Of a stretch of 64,000 nucleotides of DNA, positions 19,023 through 27,928 are shown piece by piece. Under the pieces are notes generated by a model, which saw only the letters and a program-made list of their open reading frames with translations, ran no database searches and was not told the origin of the DNA. Position 1 is the first letter of the stretch. Every line of letters starts with the position of its first letter. Source of the DNA: Streptomyces sp. TRM49041 (lineage in GTDB: Bacteria; Actinomycetota; Actinomycetes; Streptomycetales; Streptomycetaceae). The DNA lies in the NCBI RefSeq assembly GCF_008271805.1, contig NZ_VSRY01000133.1:1-64000 (forward strand), written 5' to 3'. A program made the position numbers and the translations under genes.

Positions 19023-19670
19023 TTGAAGAACCACGCGTACGAGGCCGCCCACCGAGCTGGGGCCCCCGTGCCCGGCGAGGTGTCGGGCGGGCTGCCGCTG
19101 CCCCCGGACCGCACCCAGGCCATCCTGGAGGCCACCAAGCAGGTGGCGGGGCTCCTGAAGGCGGGCGGGCACCGCTTCGCGCTCGCGGGCAGCGTGGCGG
19201 CGTACGCGCACGGCGTGCCGGCCAGCCTCCAGCACGACACCGACTTCGCCGTCCTGCGACAGGACGAGGAGGCGGTGCGGCACGAGCTGGAGCGCGGCGG
19301 CATCCAGGTGCGCAGTGCGCCGGAGGACTGGCTGATCAAGGCAACGTGCAGGGGCGAGGAGATCGACCTGATCTTCGAGCTGGCCCGGCACCCCGTCACC
19401 GAGGAGTTGCTGGCCCGGGCGCACACCCTGCCCGTCGACTCGGTGCACATGCCGGTGCTGGCGCCCACGGACCTGATGGGCAGCCAGCTGGCGGCGTTCT
19501 CGGAGCACCACTGCGACTTCGGGGCGGTCCTGCCGATCGCCCGGGCGCTGCGGGAGAAGATCGACTGGGATGTGCTGCGCCGGGAGAACGAGGGCTCCGC
19601 GATGCCCGAGGCGTTCCTGTTCCTGCTGGAGCGCCTGAACGTCATCGAGCCGAGGGAGGCACCCCCATGA
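19023..19670 (+). CDS. Nucleotidyltransferase-fold protein
   Basis: I take the TTG at 19023 behind GGGGGCGGAG as the start, giving 215 residues; the frame is open further upstream into an ABC remnant. The motif [29 protein letters not shown] (about 56-84) matches the GS...DxD core of polymerase-beta-type nucleotidyltransferases. Helical sequence follows with EIDLIFEL, which could supply the third acidic residue. It overlaps the next gene by ATGA. The substrate is unknown; relatives include antitoxin-associated and antibiotic-modifying enzymes. Confidence 0.72.
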   Translation: MKNHAYEAAHRAGAPVPGEVSGGLPLPPDRTQAILEATKQVAGLLKAGGHRFALAGSVAAYAHGVPASLQHDTDFAVLRQDEEAVRHELERGGIQVRSAPEDWLIKATCRGEEIDLIFELARHPVTEELLARAHTLPVDSVHMPVLAPTDLMGSQLAAFSEHHCDFGAVLPIARALREKIDWDVLRRENEGSAMPEAFLFLLERLNVIEPREAPP

Positions 19671-19921
19671 GCGCCGCCGACACCGCCGAATACCGCATCG
19701 CCCATCTGCGGGACCGGCTGGCGAGCGAGGACATAGCGGAGCTGGGCGTACGGATCGAACAGCGGGGCGCGGGCATCATGCTGTACGGGACGGTCTCCAG
19801 CCCCGCGTGCCGCGACGAGATCCTGCGGATCGCACAGGAGGAGCTGGCCGGGCTCCCGCTCCACGAGGACCTGGTCGTGGCCGGTACGGACGCCCCGACG
19901 CACCCCGAGGAGCTGTCATGA
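19667..19921 (+). CDS. BON-domain-like small protein
   Basis: The 84-residue product overlaps its neighbours by ATGA at both ends. [54 protein letters not shown] has the alternating pattern of a BON domain, with a conserved glycine in GTVSS. It has no signal peptide. BON domains bind membranes or hydrophobic ligands in other proteins. The tight coupling suggests it works with the flanking nucleotidyltransferase and phosphoesterase. Confidence 0.68.
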   Translation: MSAADTAEYRIAHLRDRLASEDIAELGVRIEQRGAGIMLYGTVSSPACRDEILRIAQEELAGLPLHEDLVVAGTDAPTHPEELS

Positions 19922-20694
19922 TCCGGGTAGCCGCCGTCGGCGACATCCATCTGTCCCCCGAGAGCGCCGGGGCGCTGCGCCCGGCGTTCGACACGCTCGG
20001 CGACAGCGCCGACCTGCTGCTGCTCGCCGGAGACCTGACCCGGCACGGCACGGTCGAGGAGGCCCGGGTGGTGGCCCGGGAGGTGGCCGGGCTGCCGGTG
20101 CCGGTGGTGGCGGTGCTGGGCAACCACGACTACCAGAGCGACCGGCAGGACGACGTGACCGCGGTTCTCGAAGAGGTCGGGGTCACCGTCCTGGAGGGCG
20201 AGGGCACGGTGGTGCCGGTCGACGGGACGCGGGTCGGCATCGCCGGCACGAAGGGGTTCGGCGGCGGGTTCGCCGGGCGCAGCGGCGGCGAGTTCGGCGA
20301 GCCGGAGATGAAGGCGTTCATCCGGTACACGCGGCGCTGCGCGGAGGGGCTGGCCTCGTCGCTGCGGATGCTGAAGGAGGAGGACTGCGCCGTACGGATC
20401 GCGCTGACGCACTACTCCCCCGTGGCGGACACGCTGGCCGGGGAGCCGCTGGAGATCTATCCGTTCCTCGGCAGCTATCTGCTGGCGGAGGCGGTCGACG
20501 AGGCGGGCGCCGACCTGGTGGTGCACGGCCATGCGCACCTAGGCACCGAGCACGGCATGACCAGCGGCGGGGTGCGGGTGCGCAACGTCGCGCAGCCGGT
20601 GCTGGGGCAGGCCTTCGCGGTGTACCACCTGCCGGTGCATGTGACGGCCACGTCGGCCGTCGCGGACACGGCCGAGAAGGCGGGCATTCGCTAG
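19918..20694 (+). CDS. Calcineurin-like metallophosphoesterase
   Basis: The 258-residue protein has the five metallophosphoesterase blocks: GDIHLSP (8-14), LLAGDLTRHG (35-44), LGNHDYQ (66-72), LTHYSPV (about 163) and VHGHAHLGTE (about 201). These supply the D-x-H, GD, GNHD and GH-x-H metal ligands. It should hydrolyse a phosphoester or phosphoanhydride with Mn or Fe. It is the third gene of a coupled operon. Confidence 0.88.
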   Translation: MIRVAAVGDIHLSPESAGALRPAFDTLGDSADLLLLAGDLTRHGTVEEARVVAREVAGLPVPVVAVLGNHDYQSDRQDDVTAVLEEVGVTVLEGEGTVVPVDGTRVGIAGTKGFGGGFAGRSGGEFGEPEMKAFIRYTRRCAEGLASSLRMLKEEDCAVRIALTHYSPVADTLAGEPLEIYPFLGSYLLAEAVDEAGADLVVHGHAHLGTEHGMTSGGVRVRNVAQPVLGQAFAVYHLPVHVTATSAVADTAEKAGIR

Positions 20695-20933
20695 CGGCCT
20701 GCGAGGCCCCGAGACGCCCTGCACCGGTGCCGCGTCCACCGTGAGCCGCGGGTCCGCCGACGCGGTGCCGTGCCGTGCCGTTAGGCGCGCGGTCCGGCCG
20801 GGTAACGGGGGTAGTGCGACATATCAGATGTATCCGACAGTGCGCTTCCGCAGCCGCGGCCCGCAGCCCGCAGCCCGCAGCCCGAGAGGAACCGGAGATC
20901 GTGACTGACGCCCCGGGCCGGGATGCCGCCGCG
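20695..20933 (+). other. Gap holding an orphan promoter-like region, short repeats and a GTG start without a gene
   Basis: This stretch separates two convergent genes. It contains an AT-rich dyad ACATATCAGATGTAT (20819-20833), three copies of CCCGCAG (20860-20880), then GGAG and a GTG at 20901. The reading from that GTG has no stop but runs antisense through the neighbouring dehydrogenase, so it is not a real gene. It looks like the 5' end of a lost gene whose body is gone. Confidence 0.4.
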
Positions 20934-21731
20934 TCACGGGCGGCGCCAGGCGTCGCTCTCCAGGTGCGACCCGGCCTGCGGACCCATGCGGAGCATGCCG
21001 CCGTCCACGGTCCAGGACGCCCCGGTCACGTACGAGGCGTCCTCGCTCGCCAGGAAGGCGATGACGGCCGCGACCTCGCGGGCGTCACCCGGCCGGCCGA
21101 GCGGGATGCCGGGCCGGTTCTCGCTGTACACGTCCTCGTCCTCCTGGCCGGTCATCGGCGTGGCGATCTCGCCGGGCGCGACGGCGTTGACGGTGATGCC
21201 GTACTCGGCCAGCTCCAGGGCCATCACCTGCGTGAGCAGCCCGAGTCCGCCCTTGGCCGCGCAGTACGGGGCGGCGCCCACGCGCGGCTGGTGCTCGTGC
21301 ACCGACGTGACGTTCACGATACGGCCGCCCTCGCCCTGCCCGATCATTCGGCGGGCGGCGAACTGACCGCACAGGAACGGTCCGACCAGGTCGACGTCGA
21401 TCACATCGCGCACGGTCGGGTACTGCAGGTCGAGGAAGGGCGTGGCGGTGCCGGTGCCCGCGTTGTTGACGAGGACGTCGATCCGGCCGAGCTCGCGGGC
21501 CAGGTCGTCCACGACCCCGGCGGCCTCCGGGAGCCGGGTGAGGTCCATCTGCGCCACGGCGGCGCGGCGCCCGTGGGCCCGCACCTCGTCGGCGGTCTCC
21601 AGTCCGCCGTCCTGGTCGTTGTGCCATGTGATGCCGATGTCCATGCCCTGCTGGGCGAGGCGGACGGCGGTCGCACGGCCGATACCGGAGTCGGAGCCGG
21701 TGACGACGGCGACGGCAGTGCCCTGATTCAT
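20934..21731 (-). CDS. Short-chain dehydrogenase/reductase, glucose 1-dehydrogenase-like
   Basis: The 265-residue SDR shows the cofactor motif VVTGSDSGIGRATAVRL (9-25), LVNNAGTG near 88, the catalytic Ser in NVTSVHEHQPRVGAAPYCAAKGG with the YxxxK pair, and VNAVAPGEIATPMTG near 187. The end TGASWTVDGGML is the standard classical-SDR tail. It is NAD(P)-dependent with unknown substrate. It lies alone, divergent from the FUSC-type gene. Confidence 0.9.
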   Translation of the reverse strand: MNQGTAVAVVTGSDSGIGRATAVRLAQQGMDIGITWHNDQDGGLETADEVRAHGRRAAVAQMDLTRLPEAAGVVDDLARELGRIDVLVNNAGTGTATPFLDLQYPTVRDVIDVDLVGPFLCGQFAARRMIGQGEGGRIVNVTSVHEHQPRVGAAPYCAAKGGLGLLTQVMALELAEYGITVNAVAPGEIATPMTGQEDEDVYSENRPGIPLGRPGDAREVAAVIAFLASEDASYVTGASWTVDGGMLRMGPQAGSHLESDAWRRP

Positions 21732-21834
21732 GCGTGGGCCGGTACCACGCACCGGGGTCGGCAAACACACGGCGCGGGCATGGCGGCGCGACAGGACGGC
21801 GGGGCGGAGTGGGCGCAGAGGGCGGAGGAACGGG

Positions 21835-23082
21835 ATGCCGGAAGCAGTGTCAGCGACGCCCGTGATCAAGCTGGTGCGGCGGACGACCGAGCCCGTGGCG
21901 GCGCAGACGCTGCGTTCGACCGCGGCGGCGGTCATCTCGTACGTGGTCGCCCTGCAGGTGCTGCCCTCGCAGCCGGCGCCGCTGACCGCGCCGCTGACGG
22001 CGCTGCTGGTGGTGCAGGTGACCCTGTACGCGACGCTGACGACCGGGATCCGCAGGGTCAACTCGGTGGTGGCCGGCGTGCTCGTGGCGATCGGGTTCAC
22101 CGCGCTGGTGGGGCTGACGTGGTGGAGCCTCGGGCTGACGATCTTCGCGTCGCTGATCGTGGGGCATCTGGTCCGGGTGAGCGAGTTCGTCCCCGAGGTG
22201 GCGATCAGCGCGATGCTGGTGCTCGGCGTGACGCAGGTGGGCTCCGCCGCCTGGCACCGGGTGCTGGAGACGCTGATCGGGGCGGGGGTCGGGATGCTGT
22301 TCAACCTGCTGCTCGCGCCGCCGGTGTGGGTACAGTCGGCCGGGGCCTCCATCGAGGGGCTGGCGGGCGGGATGGGCCGCATGCTGCGCACGATGGGCGA
22401 CGACATCGCGGGACTCGGCCATGTCCCGGTGGCGCACGCGGCGGCCCGGCTGCACGAGGCGCGGCGGCTGGACCACGCCATCGTGGAGGTGGACGCGTCC
22501 CTGCGGCAGGCGGAGGACAGCCTGCGGCTCAACCCGAGGGTGCGGCAGGGGCTGCTGGCCCGGGTGGTGCTGCGGACCGGCCTGGACACGCTGGAGATCT
22601 GCGCCGTGGTGCTGCGGGTGCTGTCGCGGACGCTGACGGACCTGGCGAAGTTCCGCACCGACGAGACGCTCTTCCCGACGGACGTGGCGGCCCTGCTGCG
22701 GGAGGTGTTCGGGCACATGGCGCGCGCGGTGGAGAGCTTCGCCCGGCTGATCACCACGCAGGTCGCGGCGAGCGCCGAGGACGCGGAGGCCCGCCTCACC
22801 GAGGCGCTGGCGGCGGGCCGGGAGGCCCGGAACCGGGTGGCCGACCTGCTGCTGGAGGACGTCCAGGAGCACCCCCGGCAGTGGCAGCTGCACGGGGCGC
22901 TGCTCAGCGAGATCGACCGGATCCTCGACGAACTGGACGTCGACCAGCGCACCGAGCGGCTGACCGAGGAGCTGGACCGTCGCGCGGCGGAGCTCGGCGA
23001 ACGACACCCGCGCCTGGTCGCCCTGTCACGCCGCCTGCGCGGCACCGGGGCCGAGCCGCCGCCGCCGGGCGTGGAGACCTGA
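21835..23082 (+). CDS. FUSC/aromatic acid exporter-type membrane protein
   Basis: The 415-residue protein starts at 21835 behind GGCGGAGGAA. About five to six hydrophobic segments lie in residues 20-165 (VAAQTLRSTAAAVISYVVAL; LTALLVVQVTLYATLTTGIRRV; VAIGFTALVGLTWWSLGL; LETLIGAGVGMLFNLLLAPP). The other 250 residues are a soluble helical domain with predicted coiled coils. The pattern fits one half of the FUSC/ArAE exporter family. The cargo is unknown. Confidence 0.82.
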   Translation: MPEAVSATPVIKLVRRTTEPVAAQTLRSTAAAVISYVVALQVLPSQPAPLTAPLTALLVVQVTLYATLTTGIRRVNSVVAGVLVAIGFTALVGLTWWSLGLTIFASLIVGHLVRVSEFVPEVAISAMLVLGVTQVGSAAWHRVLETLIGAGVGMLFNLLLAPPVWVQSAGASIEGLAGGMGRMLRTMGDDIAGLGHVPVAHAAARLHEARRLDHAIVEVDASLRQAEDSLRLNPRVRQGLLARVVLRTGLDTLEICAVVLRVLSRTLTDLAKFRTDETLFPTDVAALLREVFGHMARAVESFARLITTQVAASAEDAEARLTEALAAGREARNRVADLLLEDVQEHPRQWQLHGALLSEIDRILDELDVDQRTERLTEELDRRAAELGERHPRLVALSRRLRGTGAEPPPPGVET

Positions 23083-23109
23083 TGACGGCCGCCGGGTGTC
23101 CCGTGCCCG

Positions 23110-23415
23110 GGGTCAGCCCCCGGGGTGTCCACGTGGAGGCGTACCTGGTCCGCCAGGCGGTGCAGGCTGCGGTCGAGGGCTTCGTTCACCCGCCGCTCGC
23201 CGGGGTCGTGCCGCTCGTCGAAGAACGACAGGTGCACGGCGACCTCGCCGGCGCCGCTGTCGACACCGGCGACCTGGAGCCGGCCGGCGTAGTCGGCCTC
23301 TTCCCGTGTGCCCCACTCCAGCCGCAGCTGCTCCTGGCGGGCGCGCAGGAGCGCCGGGGTGTCCTCGTCGAAAAGCCCCGGCTGGACGGGGGTACCAGCC
23401 GGGGCAGCTCACAGG
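23110..23415 (-). pseudogene. Possible remnant coding sequence of unknown identity
   Basis: The gap between the FUSC gene and the next dehydrogenase is 420 bases. On the minus strand one frame reads like a real soluble protein: LFDEDTPALLRARQEQLRLEWGTREEADYAGRLQV, then VAVHLSFFDERHDPGERRVNEALDRSLHRLADQVRL. It has no start codon after its upstream stop near 23410, and no stop of its own before running antisense through the FUSC gene. On the plus strand an ATG at 23082 also opens a 120-codon frame, but its composition looks like an antisense shadow. I do not recognise either. Confidence 0.3.
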
Positions 23416-23502
23416 CGTGTGAAGGCGTCTTCACAACCGCTTAGATGAACGATAAATCATCGAAGGCCGTTCGATCCAGTCGGGGCGGGGTACCCGGGGC
23501 CG

Positions 23503-24363
23503 GTGAAGGCCGACAAGCCCCTGGCCGTGGTGACCGGCGCCTCCAGCGGCATCGGGTGGGAGCTGGCCCGCCAGTTCGCCGGACACGGTTTCGATCTGGT
23601 GGTCTGCGCGGAGGACCGGCGGCTGGAGACCACCGCCGACACGCTGCGGCGGGTCGGCGCCGATGTCGCCTTCGTACGGGCCGACCTCGCCCTCTACGAC
23701 GGTGTGGAGCAGCTGCACCTGGCCGTCGGCGCCACCGGACAGCCCGTCGCGGCCGCCGCGCTCAACGCGGGCGTCAGCACGTGCGGGGCCTTCCTCGCCG
23801 CGGACCTCGCCGACGAGGCCCGCATCATCGACCTGAACATCGCTTCCACCGTGCACCTGGCACGCCGCCTGCTGCCCGGCATGGTGGAGGCGGGCGCGGG
23901 CCGCCTGCTGATCGTCTCGTCGATCGCCTCGCTGGTACCCGGCCCGTATCAGGCCGTCTACAACGCGTCCAAGGCGTTCCTGCAGTCCTTCACCGAGGCG
24001 CTCCGGGACGAGTTGAAGGGCACGGGGGTCACCGTGACGTCGCTGCTGCCGGGCGTCACCGACACGGACTTCTTCCGCCGCGCCGGCCTGGAGGACACAC
24101 TGCTCGGCAGCCGGCCGGCGAAGGACGACCCGGCGCTGGTCGCCGCGCAGGGCTACGCCGGCCTGATGCGCGGCCGTGGCTCGGTGATCGCCGGGTCGCC
24201 GGCGACCCGGGCCGGGGGCCTGGCTGCGCGGCTGCTGCCGCACGCGCTCACCGTCCCGGCGTACCGGCGCAGAGCACGGCCGCTGCGGGGTACCCGTCCC
24301 GTTCCCGAGAACATCGCACGACACGTCAGGCACGGCAGGTTCGACAAGGAGGCTTCGGCATGA
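23503..24363 (+). CDS. Short-chain dehydrogenase/reductase
   Basis: The 286-residue protein starts at a GTG (MKADKPLAVVTGASSGIGWELARQFAGHG). It has the TGxxxGIG cofactor motif, an ALNAGVS motif in place of NNAG, and the catalytic set IVSSIASLVPGPYQAVYNASKAF (Ser, Tyr, Lys). The C-terminal region with RRARPLRGTRPVPENIARHV is not typical of metabolic SDRs. It overlaps the next small gene by ATGA. Substrate unknown. Confidence 0.88.
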   Translation: MKADKPLAVVTGASSGIGWELARQFAGHGFDLVVCAEDRRLETTADTLRRVGADVAFVRADLALYDGVEQLHLAVGATGQPVAAAALNAGVSTCGAFLAADLADEARIIDLNIASTVHLARRLLPGMVEAGAGRLLIVSSIASLVPGPYQAVYNASKAFLQSFTEALRDELKGTGVTVTSLLPGVTDTDFFRRAGLEDTLLGSRPAKDDPALVAAQGYAGLMRGRGSVIAGSPATRAGGLAARLLPHALTVPAYRRRARPLRGTRPVPENIARHVRHGRFDKEASA

Positions 24364-24566
24364 GCGGGAAGACCTCGTCCAGGGCGGAGAGTGAGCGACG
24401 GAAGGCACGGGAGACGGAGCGTGAGCAGAAGGAGGGCCGGCCCGAGGTGCGCGAGTCCGCGTCGTTCCCCGAGCACCGGGACGTGACCCCGACGACGCCT
24501 TCCCAGGCGGAGGGTGAGCGGCCCGAGGGCATCCCCGAGCCCGAGGAGCAGACACACGGCTCGTAG
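24360..24566 (+). CDS. Small hydrophilic protein of unknown function
   Basis: The 68-residue product (MSGKTSSRAESERRKARETEREQKEG...) is almost wholly charged or polar and is probably disordered. It is coupled to the SDR gene by an ATGA overlap. It may be a stress-related hydrophilin-like protein, but I see no family motif. Confidence 0.65.
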   Translation: MSGKTSSRAESERRKARETEREQKEGRPEVRESASFPEHRDVTPTTPSQAEGERPEGIPEPEEQTHGS

Positions 24567-24603
24567 CGGCGCGGAAGGCGGCCCGTTCCCGCGCGGCCCA
24601 CCC

Positions 24604-24651
24604 CCTTATGCGTGGATCGCCCCTGCGGAACAGGGCGATCCATGCATAAGG
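24604..24651. terminator. Long hairpin between the SDR operon and the glycosyltransferase
   Basis: Positions 24604-24622 and 24633-24651 form 19-base arms with a single mismatch, around a ten-base loop CTGCGGAACA. The arms begin CCTTATGCGTGG and end CCATGCATAAGG. It lies 38 bases after the small gene and 63 bases before the glycosyltransferase start, so it could be a terminator or a leader structure. No T-run follows. Confidence 0.55.
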
Positions 24652-24713
24652 TGATCAAATATGGGCACTCCATACGCCTTTGTGACCGGTCCCGGAACGG
24701 GAGGCGCCGCCGT

Positions 24714-25721
24714 ATGAGCTCTCCGCCCGCCTCGTACGCCGTGGTCGTCCCGACCCTCGGGCGGCCCTGCCTCGCCGACTGCCTCCGCTCACTCGCCGCG
24801 AGCGAGGGACCGGAGCCGCACCGCATCGTCGTCGTCGACGACCGCCCCGGCGAGCCGCCGCCCGACGACCTCTCCCTGGACGCACTGGGGCCCCTCTCAG
24901 ACCGGGCCGTCCTGCTCCGCAGCGGCGGACACGGACCGGCAGCCGCCCGGAACGCCGGGCTGCGGGAGGTGGAGGAGCCCTGGACGGTCCTCCTGGACGA
25001 CGACGTACGGGTCGGCCCCACATGGCGGGCGGAGCTGGCCCGCGACCTCGCCGAGGCGTCGCCCGACACCGGCGGCGTCCAGGGCGTCCTGCGTGTTCCG
25101 CTGCCCACCCACCGGCCGCCCACCGACTGGGAGCGCAACACGGCGAGCCTGGAGCGGGCCCTGTGGGCCACCGCCGACATGGCGTACCGCACGGAGGCGC
25201 TGCGCGCGGTGGGCGGCTTCGACGAACGGTTCCAGCGCGTCCTCCGCGAGGACGCCGACCTGGCCCTGCGGGTGAACGACGCCGGGTGGCTGATCCGGCG
25301 CGGCCGACGCCGTACGGACCATCCCGTACGGCCCGCCGACCGGTGGGTGTCCCTGCGGGTGCAGCGCGGCAACGCCGACGACGCGCTGATGGTCCGGCTC
25401 CACGGCCCCGACTGGTGGGCCCGCGCCGCCGCGCCACGCGGCCGCATCCGCCGACACGCCGCGATCACCGCGGCGGGCGCCCTCGCCCTGGGCCTGGCGG
25501 CCGCCGGACGGCGCAGGGCGGCGGCGTACGCGGCGGGCGGCTGGCTGCTCGGCACGGCCGAGTTCGCCCGCGCACGGATCGCCCCGGGCCCCCGCACCCG
25601 CGGCGAGGTCGTCACCATGGCCGTGACCAGCGCGCTCATCCCGGTCCTCGCGACCTGGCACCGACTCGTCGGCGAACTGCGGCACCGGTCGGCCGGCTGC
25701 TGGAACGGGGGCGCCACGTGA
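24714..25721 (+). CDS. Family 2 glycosyltransferase
   Basis: From the ATG at 24714, nine bases behind GGGAGG, the product has 335 residues. The GT-A fold motifs are YAVVVPTLGRPCLADCL (8-24), IVVVDDRPG near 39, NAGLREVEEPWTVLLDDDVRVGP (the DxD) near 80-102 and GGFDERFQRVLREDADLALRV (the ED motif) near 165-185. Two hydrophobic helices near 247-290 suggest membrane attachment. It likely adds a sugar to an envelope molecule; donor and acceptor are unknown. Confidence 0.87.
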   Translation: MSSPPASYAVVVPTLGRPCLADCLRSLAASEGPEPHRIVVVDDRPGEPPPDDLSLDALGPLSDRAVLLRSGGHGPAAARNAGLREVEEPWTVLLDDDVRVGPTWRAELARDLAEASPDTGGVQGVLRVPLPTHRPPTDWERNTASLERALWATADMAYRTEALRAVGGFDERFQRVLREDADLALRVNDAGWLIRRGRRRTDHPVRPADRWVSLRVQRGNADDALMVRLHGPDWWARAAAPRGRIRRHAAITAAGALALGLAAAGRRRAAAYAAGGWLLGTAEFARARIAPGPRTRGEVVTMAVTSALIPVLATWHRLVGELRHRSAGCWNGGAT

Positions 25722-25921
25722 GCCGGGTGGGCGGAGAGACCTGCGGTGCCCGGGCGGCTCGCCCGCAGGGGCGGCAGCGCCCGAGGGGCATCGCGGCAGG
25801 CCACAGCGGGGTGACGCCCGGACAGCCGGTCCGCGCACGCCCGCCTCAGCCGAACGGGTGACCGAAGCGCTTCGCACCGTACTCCCGGTTCGCTGGGATA
25901 TTTCCGGGTACCCGGCGGCAC

Positions 25922-27016
25922 ATGATCACCGTTGGGGTCGAGGAAGAGTACTTCCTCGTCGATCCGGTCACCTGCCTCCCCGTGCCGCTCGCCGACGCGG
26001 TGCGCGGGGCCGCCGGACTGGAGCCGATCGTGGACGCCAAGGAGGTCCAGTCGGAGCTCCTGCAGGCCCAGATCGAGGTGGCCACTCCCATCTGCACCGA
26101 CCTGGACGAGGTGGGCGGCCATCTGCTCCGGCTGCGGCACGCACTCGGCATGGCCGCGGAGAAGAACGGCTGCCGGATCGTGGCGACGGGTACCGCCCCG
26201 TACCGCGAGACCGCGCCCGTGCCGGTCACCAAGGACGCCCGTTACCTGGCGATGCGCTCGCAGGCCCCGCAGCTGGTCACCGAACAGCTGGTCAACGGCA
26301 TGCACGTACACGTCGCGGTACCCGACCGGGCCACCGCGGTCACCGTGCTCAACCGGATCCGGCCCTGGCTGCCGGTCCTGGTGGCGATGTCGGCGAACTC
26401 GCCCCTGTGGGACGGCCGGGACACGGGCTTCGCGAGCTGGCGCACGGTGATCTTCGGCAGGTGGGCGGTGAGCGGCCCCCCGCCGGCCTTCGCCGACGTC
26501 GAGGACCACGACCGGCGTGTGCAGGTGCTGCTGGACTCCGGAGTGATCTCCGACACCGGCCAGATCTACTGGCAGGCACGGCTCTCCGACCGCTACCCGA
26601 CCCTTGAGGTGCGCTGCATCGACGTGCAGCTGAGGGCGGACGCCGCGGTCATGTTCGCCGGAATCGTCCGGGCGATGGTGGCCACGGCGATACGTGCGGA
26701 GGAGACCGGCGCGCCTTTCCCGCACTGCCCGCCCGAGCAGTTGCTGGCCTCGAACTGGTACGCCGCCCGGCACGGGCTGAGCGACCTGCTCATGGACCCG
26801 GAGGGCAGGTGCCGGCGGGCCGGGGACGTGCTGTGCCTGCTGCTCGACGCCGTGACCCCGGCACTCGAGGAGGCCGGGGACGTGCGCGAGGTGACGTCGC
26901 TGGTGCACCGGCTGCTCCAGCAGGGCACTCCGGCCGACCAGCAGCGCAGGACGCTCGCCGACGGCGGGATGTCCGCGCTGACGGATCTGCTCATCACCGA
27001 GACCGTGTCGCCTTGA
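25922..27016 (+). CDS. GCS2/YbdK-family carboxylate-amine ligase
   Basis: The 364-residue protein begins [22 protein letters not shown], the GVEEE motif of glutamate-cysteine ligase family 2. Other family blocks are [13 protein letters not shown] near 40, [14 protein letters not shown] near 123, [22 protein letters not shown] near 151-172 and [16 protein letters not shown] near 234. Members ligate glutamate and cysteine or another amine with ATP. The full length suggests an intact enzyme. It stands alone; the 200 bases upstream hold no gene. Confidence 0.9.
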   Translation: MITVGVEEEYFLVDPVTCLPVPLADAVRGAAGLEPIVDAKEVQSELLQAQIEVATPICTDLDEVGGHLLRLRHALGMAAEKNGCRIVATGTAPYRETAPVPVTKDARYLAMRSQAPQLVTEQLVNGMHVHVAVPDRATAVTVLNRIRPWLPVLVAMSANSPLWDGRDTGFASWRTVIFGRWAVSGPPPAFADVEDHDRRVQVLLDSGVISDTGQIYWQARLSDRYPTLEVRCIDVQLRADAAVMFAGIVRAMVATAIRAEETGAPFPHCPPEQLLASNWYAARHGLSDLLMDPEGRCRRAGDVLCLLLDAVTPALEEAGDVREVTSLVHRLLQQGTPADQQRRTLADGGMSALTDLLITETVSP

Positions 27017-27101
27017 GCGACGGCCTGGCCTGACCCGATCTGACGTGACCAGACCTGACCCGACGCTGACCGTACGCCCGAGCGACGACCTGGGAGGCCG
27101 G

Positions 27102-27400
27102 ATGAACACCGCGTTTGCGCGCGGTTGGCAGCACGCCGTCGTGACGGGCGGCGCGGGCTTCGTCGGATCCCGCCTGTGCACCGGGCTGCTCTCGGCCGGT
27201 ACGGCGGTGACCTGCGTGGACGACTTCAGCACCAGGCGCCGCGAGAACGTGTCCGGTCTGCTGGACGACCCCGGGTTCACGCTCCTGCACGGGGTGTGCT
27301 GACCGCCGCCGCGCACGGGCTGCGCTGCCCGGTGAACATCGGCAGCCCGGCCGAGCTGAGCGTGCTGGACCCTCGGTTCCGGGCGGGTTCGGCCGGATCA
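27102..27400 (+). pseudogene. Internally deleted NAD-dependent sugar epimerase/dehydratase
   Basis: An ATG frame reads HAVVTGGAGFVGSRLCTGLLSAGTAVTCVDDFSTRRRENVSGLL, the Rossmann N-terminus of a UDP-glucuronate decarboxylase or dTDP-glucose dehydratase, and stops with TGA at 27300-27302. Directly after, a frame gives LRCPVNIGSPAELSVLD, which belongs near the C-terminus of the same family. About 200 residues between the two, including YxxxK, are missing. Confidence 0.83.
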
Positions 27401-27507
27401 CTCACGGGCTCCCCGCCGGGTCCGGAGAGCGGAGGCCGCGTCCGTGGCGGACCCGCACGTACCCGGCAGTCCGTGGGCCGGGCGTGGGTGAGGCGCACGG
27501 GCGTGGG

Positions 27508-27849
27508 TCATGCCGTGGGCTTGAGCGGGTCGTGGCCGATGTCCATCAGGGCGTGCCGCCAGTCCGCTCCGCCGGCCTTCGGGTCCAGCGACGGGTCGCG
27601 CCGGCTGCGGACGATCTCGCAGACCCGCCGCATGACGGCGATGTCGTCGGCGGTGAGGTCGGTGCGCCGCTTGCCGAGGATCTCCAGAACGCGGCGGCCG
27701 GTGGGCGGTCCGGCGCGGTCGGGGAGCTCCTCGGTCTCCTCGCCCGCCGCCTCGGTGCTCAGCCACTCCTGGAGCTCGCGCGAGGTCATGTTGACGACGG
27801 TGTGGAACTCGTCCCACAGCTCGGCGGTGATCTGTTCGGAAGCTGCCAT
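27508..27849 (-). CDS. DUF3140 protein
   Basis: The 113-residue hydrophilic protein reads MAASEQITAELWDEFHTVVNMTSRELQEWL, later LEILGKRRTDLTADDIAVMRRVCEIVRSRR and DWRHALMDIGHDPLKP. This is the DUF3140 pattern, widespread in actinobacteria and of unknown function. A GGGAGGCACGTC ribosome site stands before the ATG. It lies 79 bases downstream of the SpoIIE-type gene and may be cotranscribed. Confidence 0.85.
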   Translation of the reverse strand: MAASEQITAELWDEFHTVVNMTSRELQEWLSTEAAGEETEELPDRAGPPTGRRVLEILGKRRTDLTADDIAVMRRVCEIVRSRRDPSLDPKAGGADWRHALMDIGHDPLKPTA

Positions 27850-27928
27850 GACGTGCCTCCCGGCGTTCGAGGCCGCGGTTCTCCGGGTTCACCCCTCCGG
27901 GTTGCCGACGCCGGGTGGGGCCAAACCC

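Noticed and set aside
18735..19670. ABC ATPase-nucleotidyltransferase fusion protein
   Set aside because: The frame is open across both, but the ATPase part lacks Walker A and the signature. A ribosome site and TTG stand at the true start of the transferase.
20775..23444. Open plus-strand frame of 889 codons
   Set aside because: It is antisense to the SDR gene and then out of frame in the FUSC gene. Only its last part (23082 on) overlaps a gap, and that part reads like antisense too.
24326..27316. Open minus-strand frame of 996 codons
   Set aside because: It is antisense to the glycosyltransferase and GCS2 ligase genes, which have clear family motifs.
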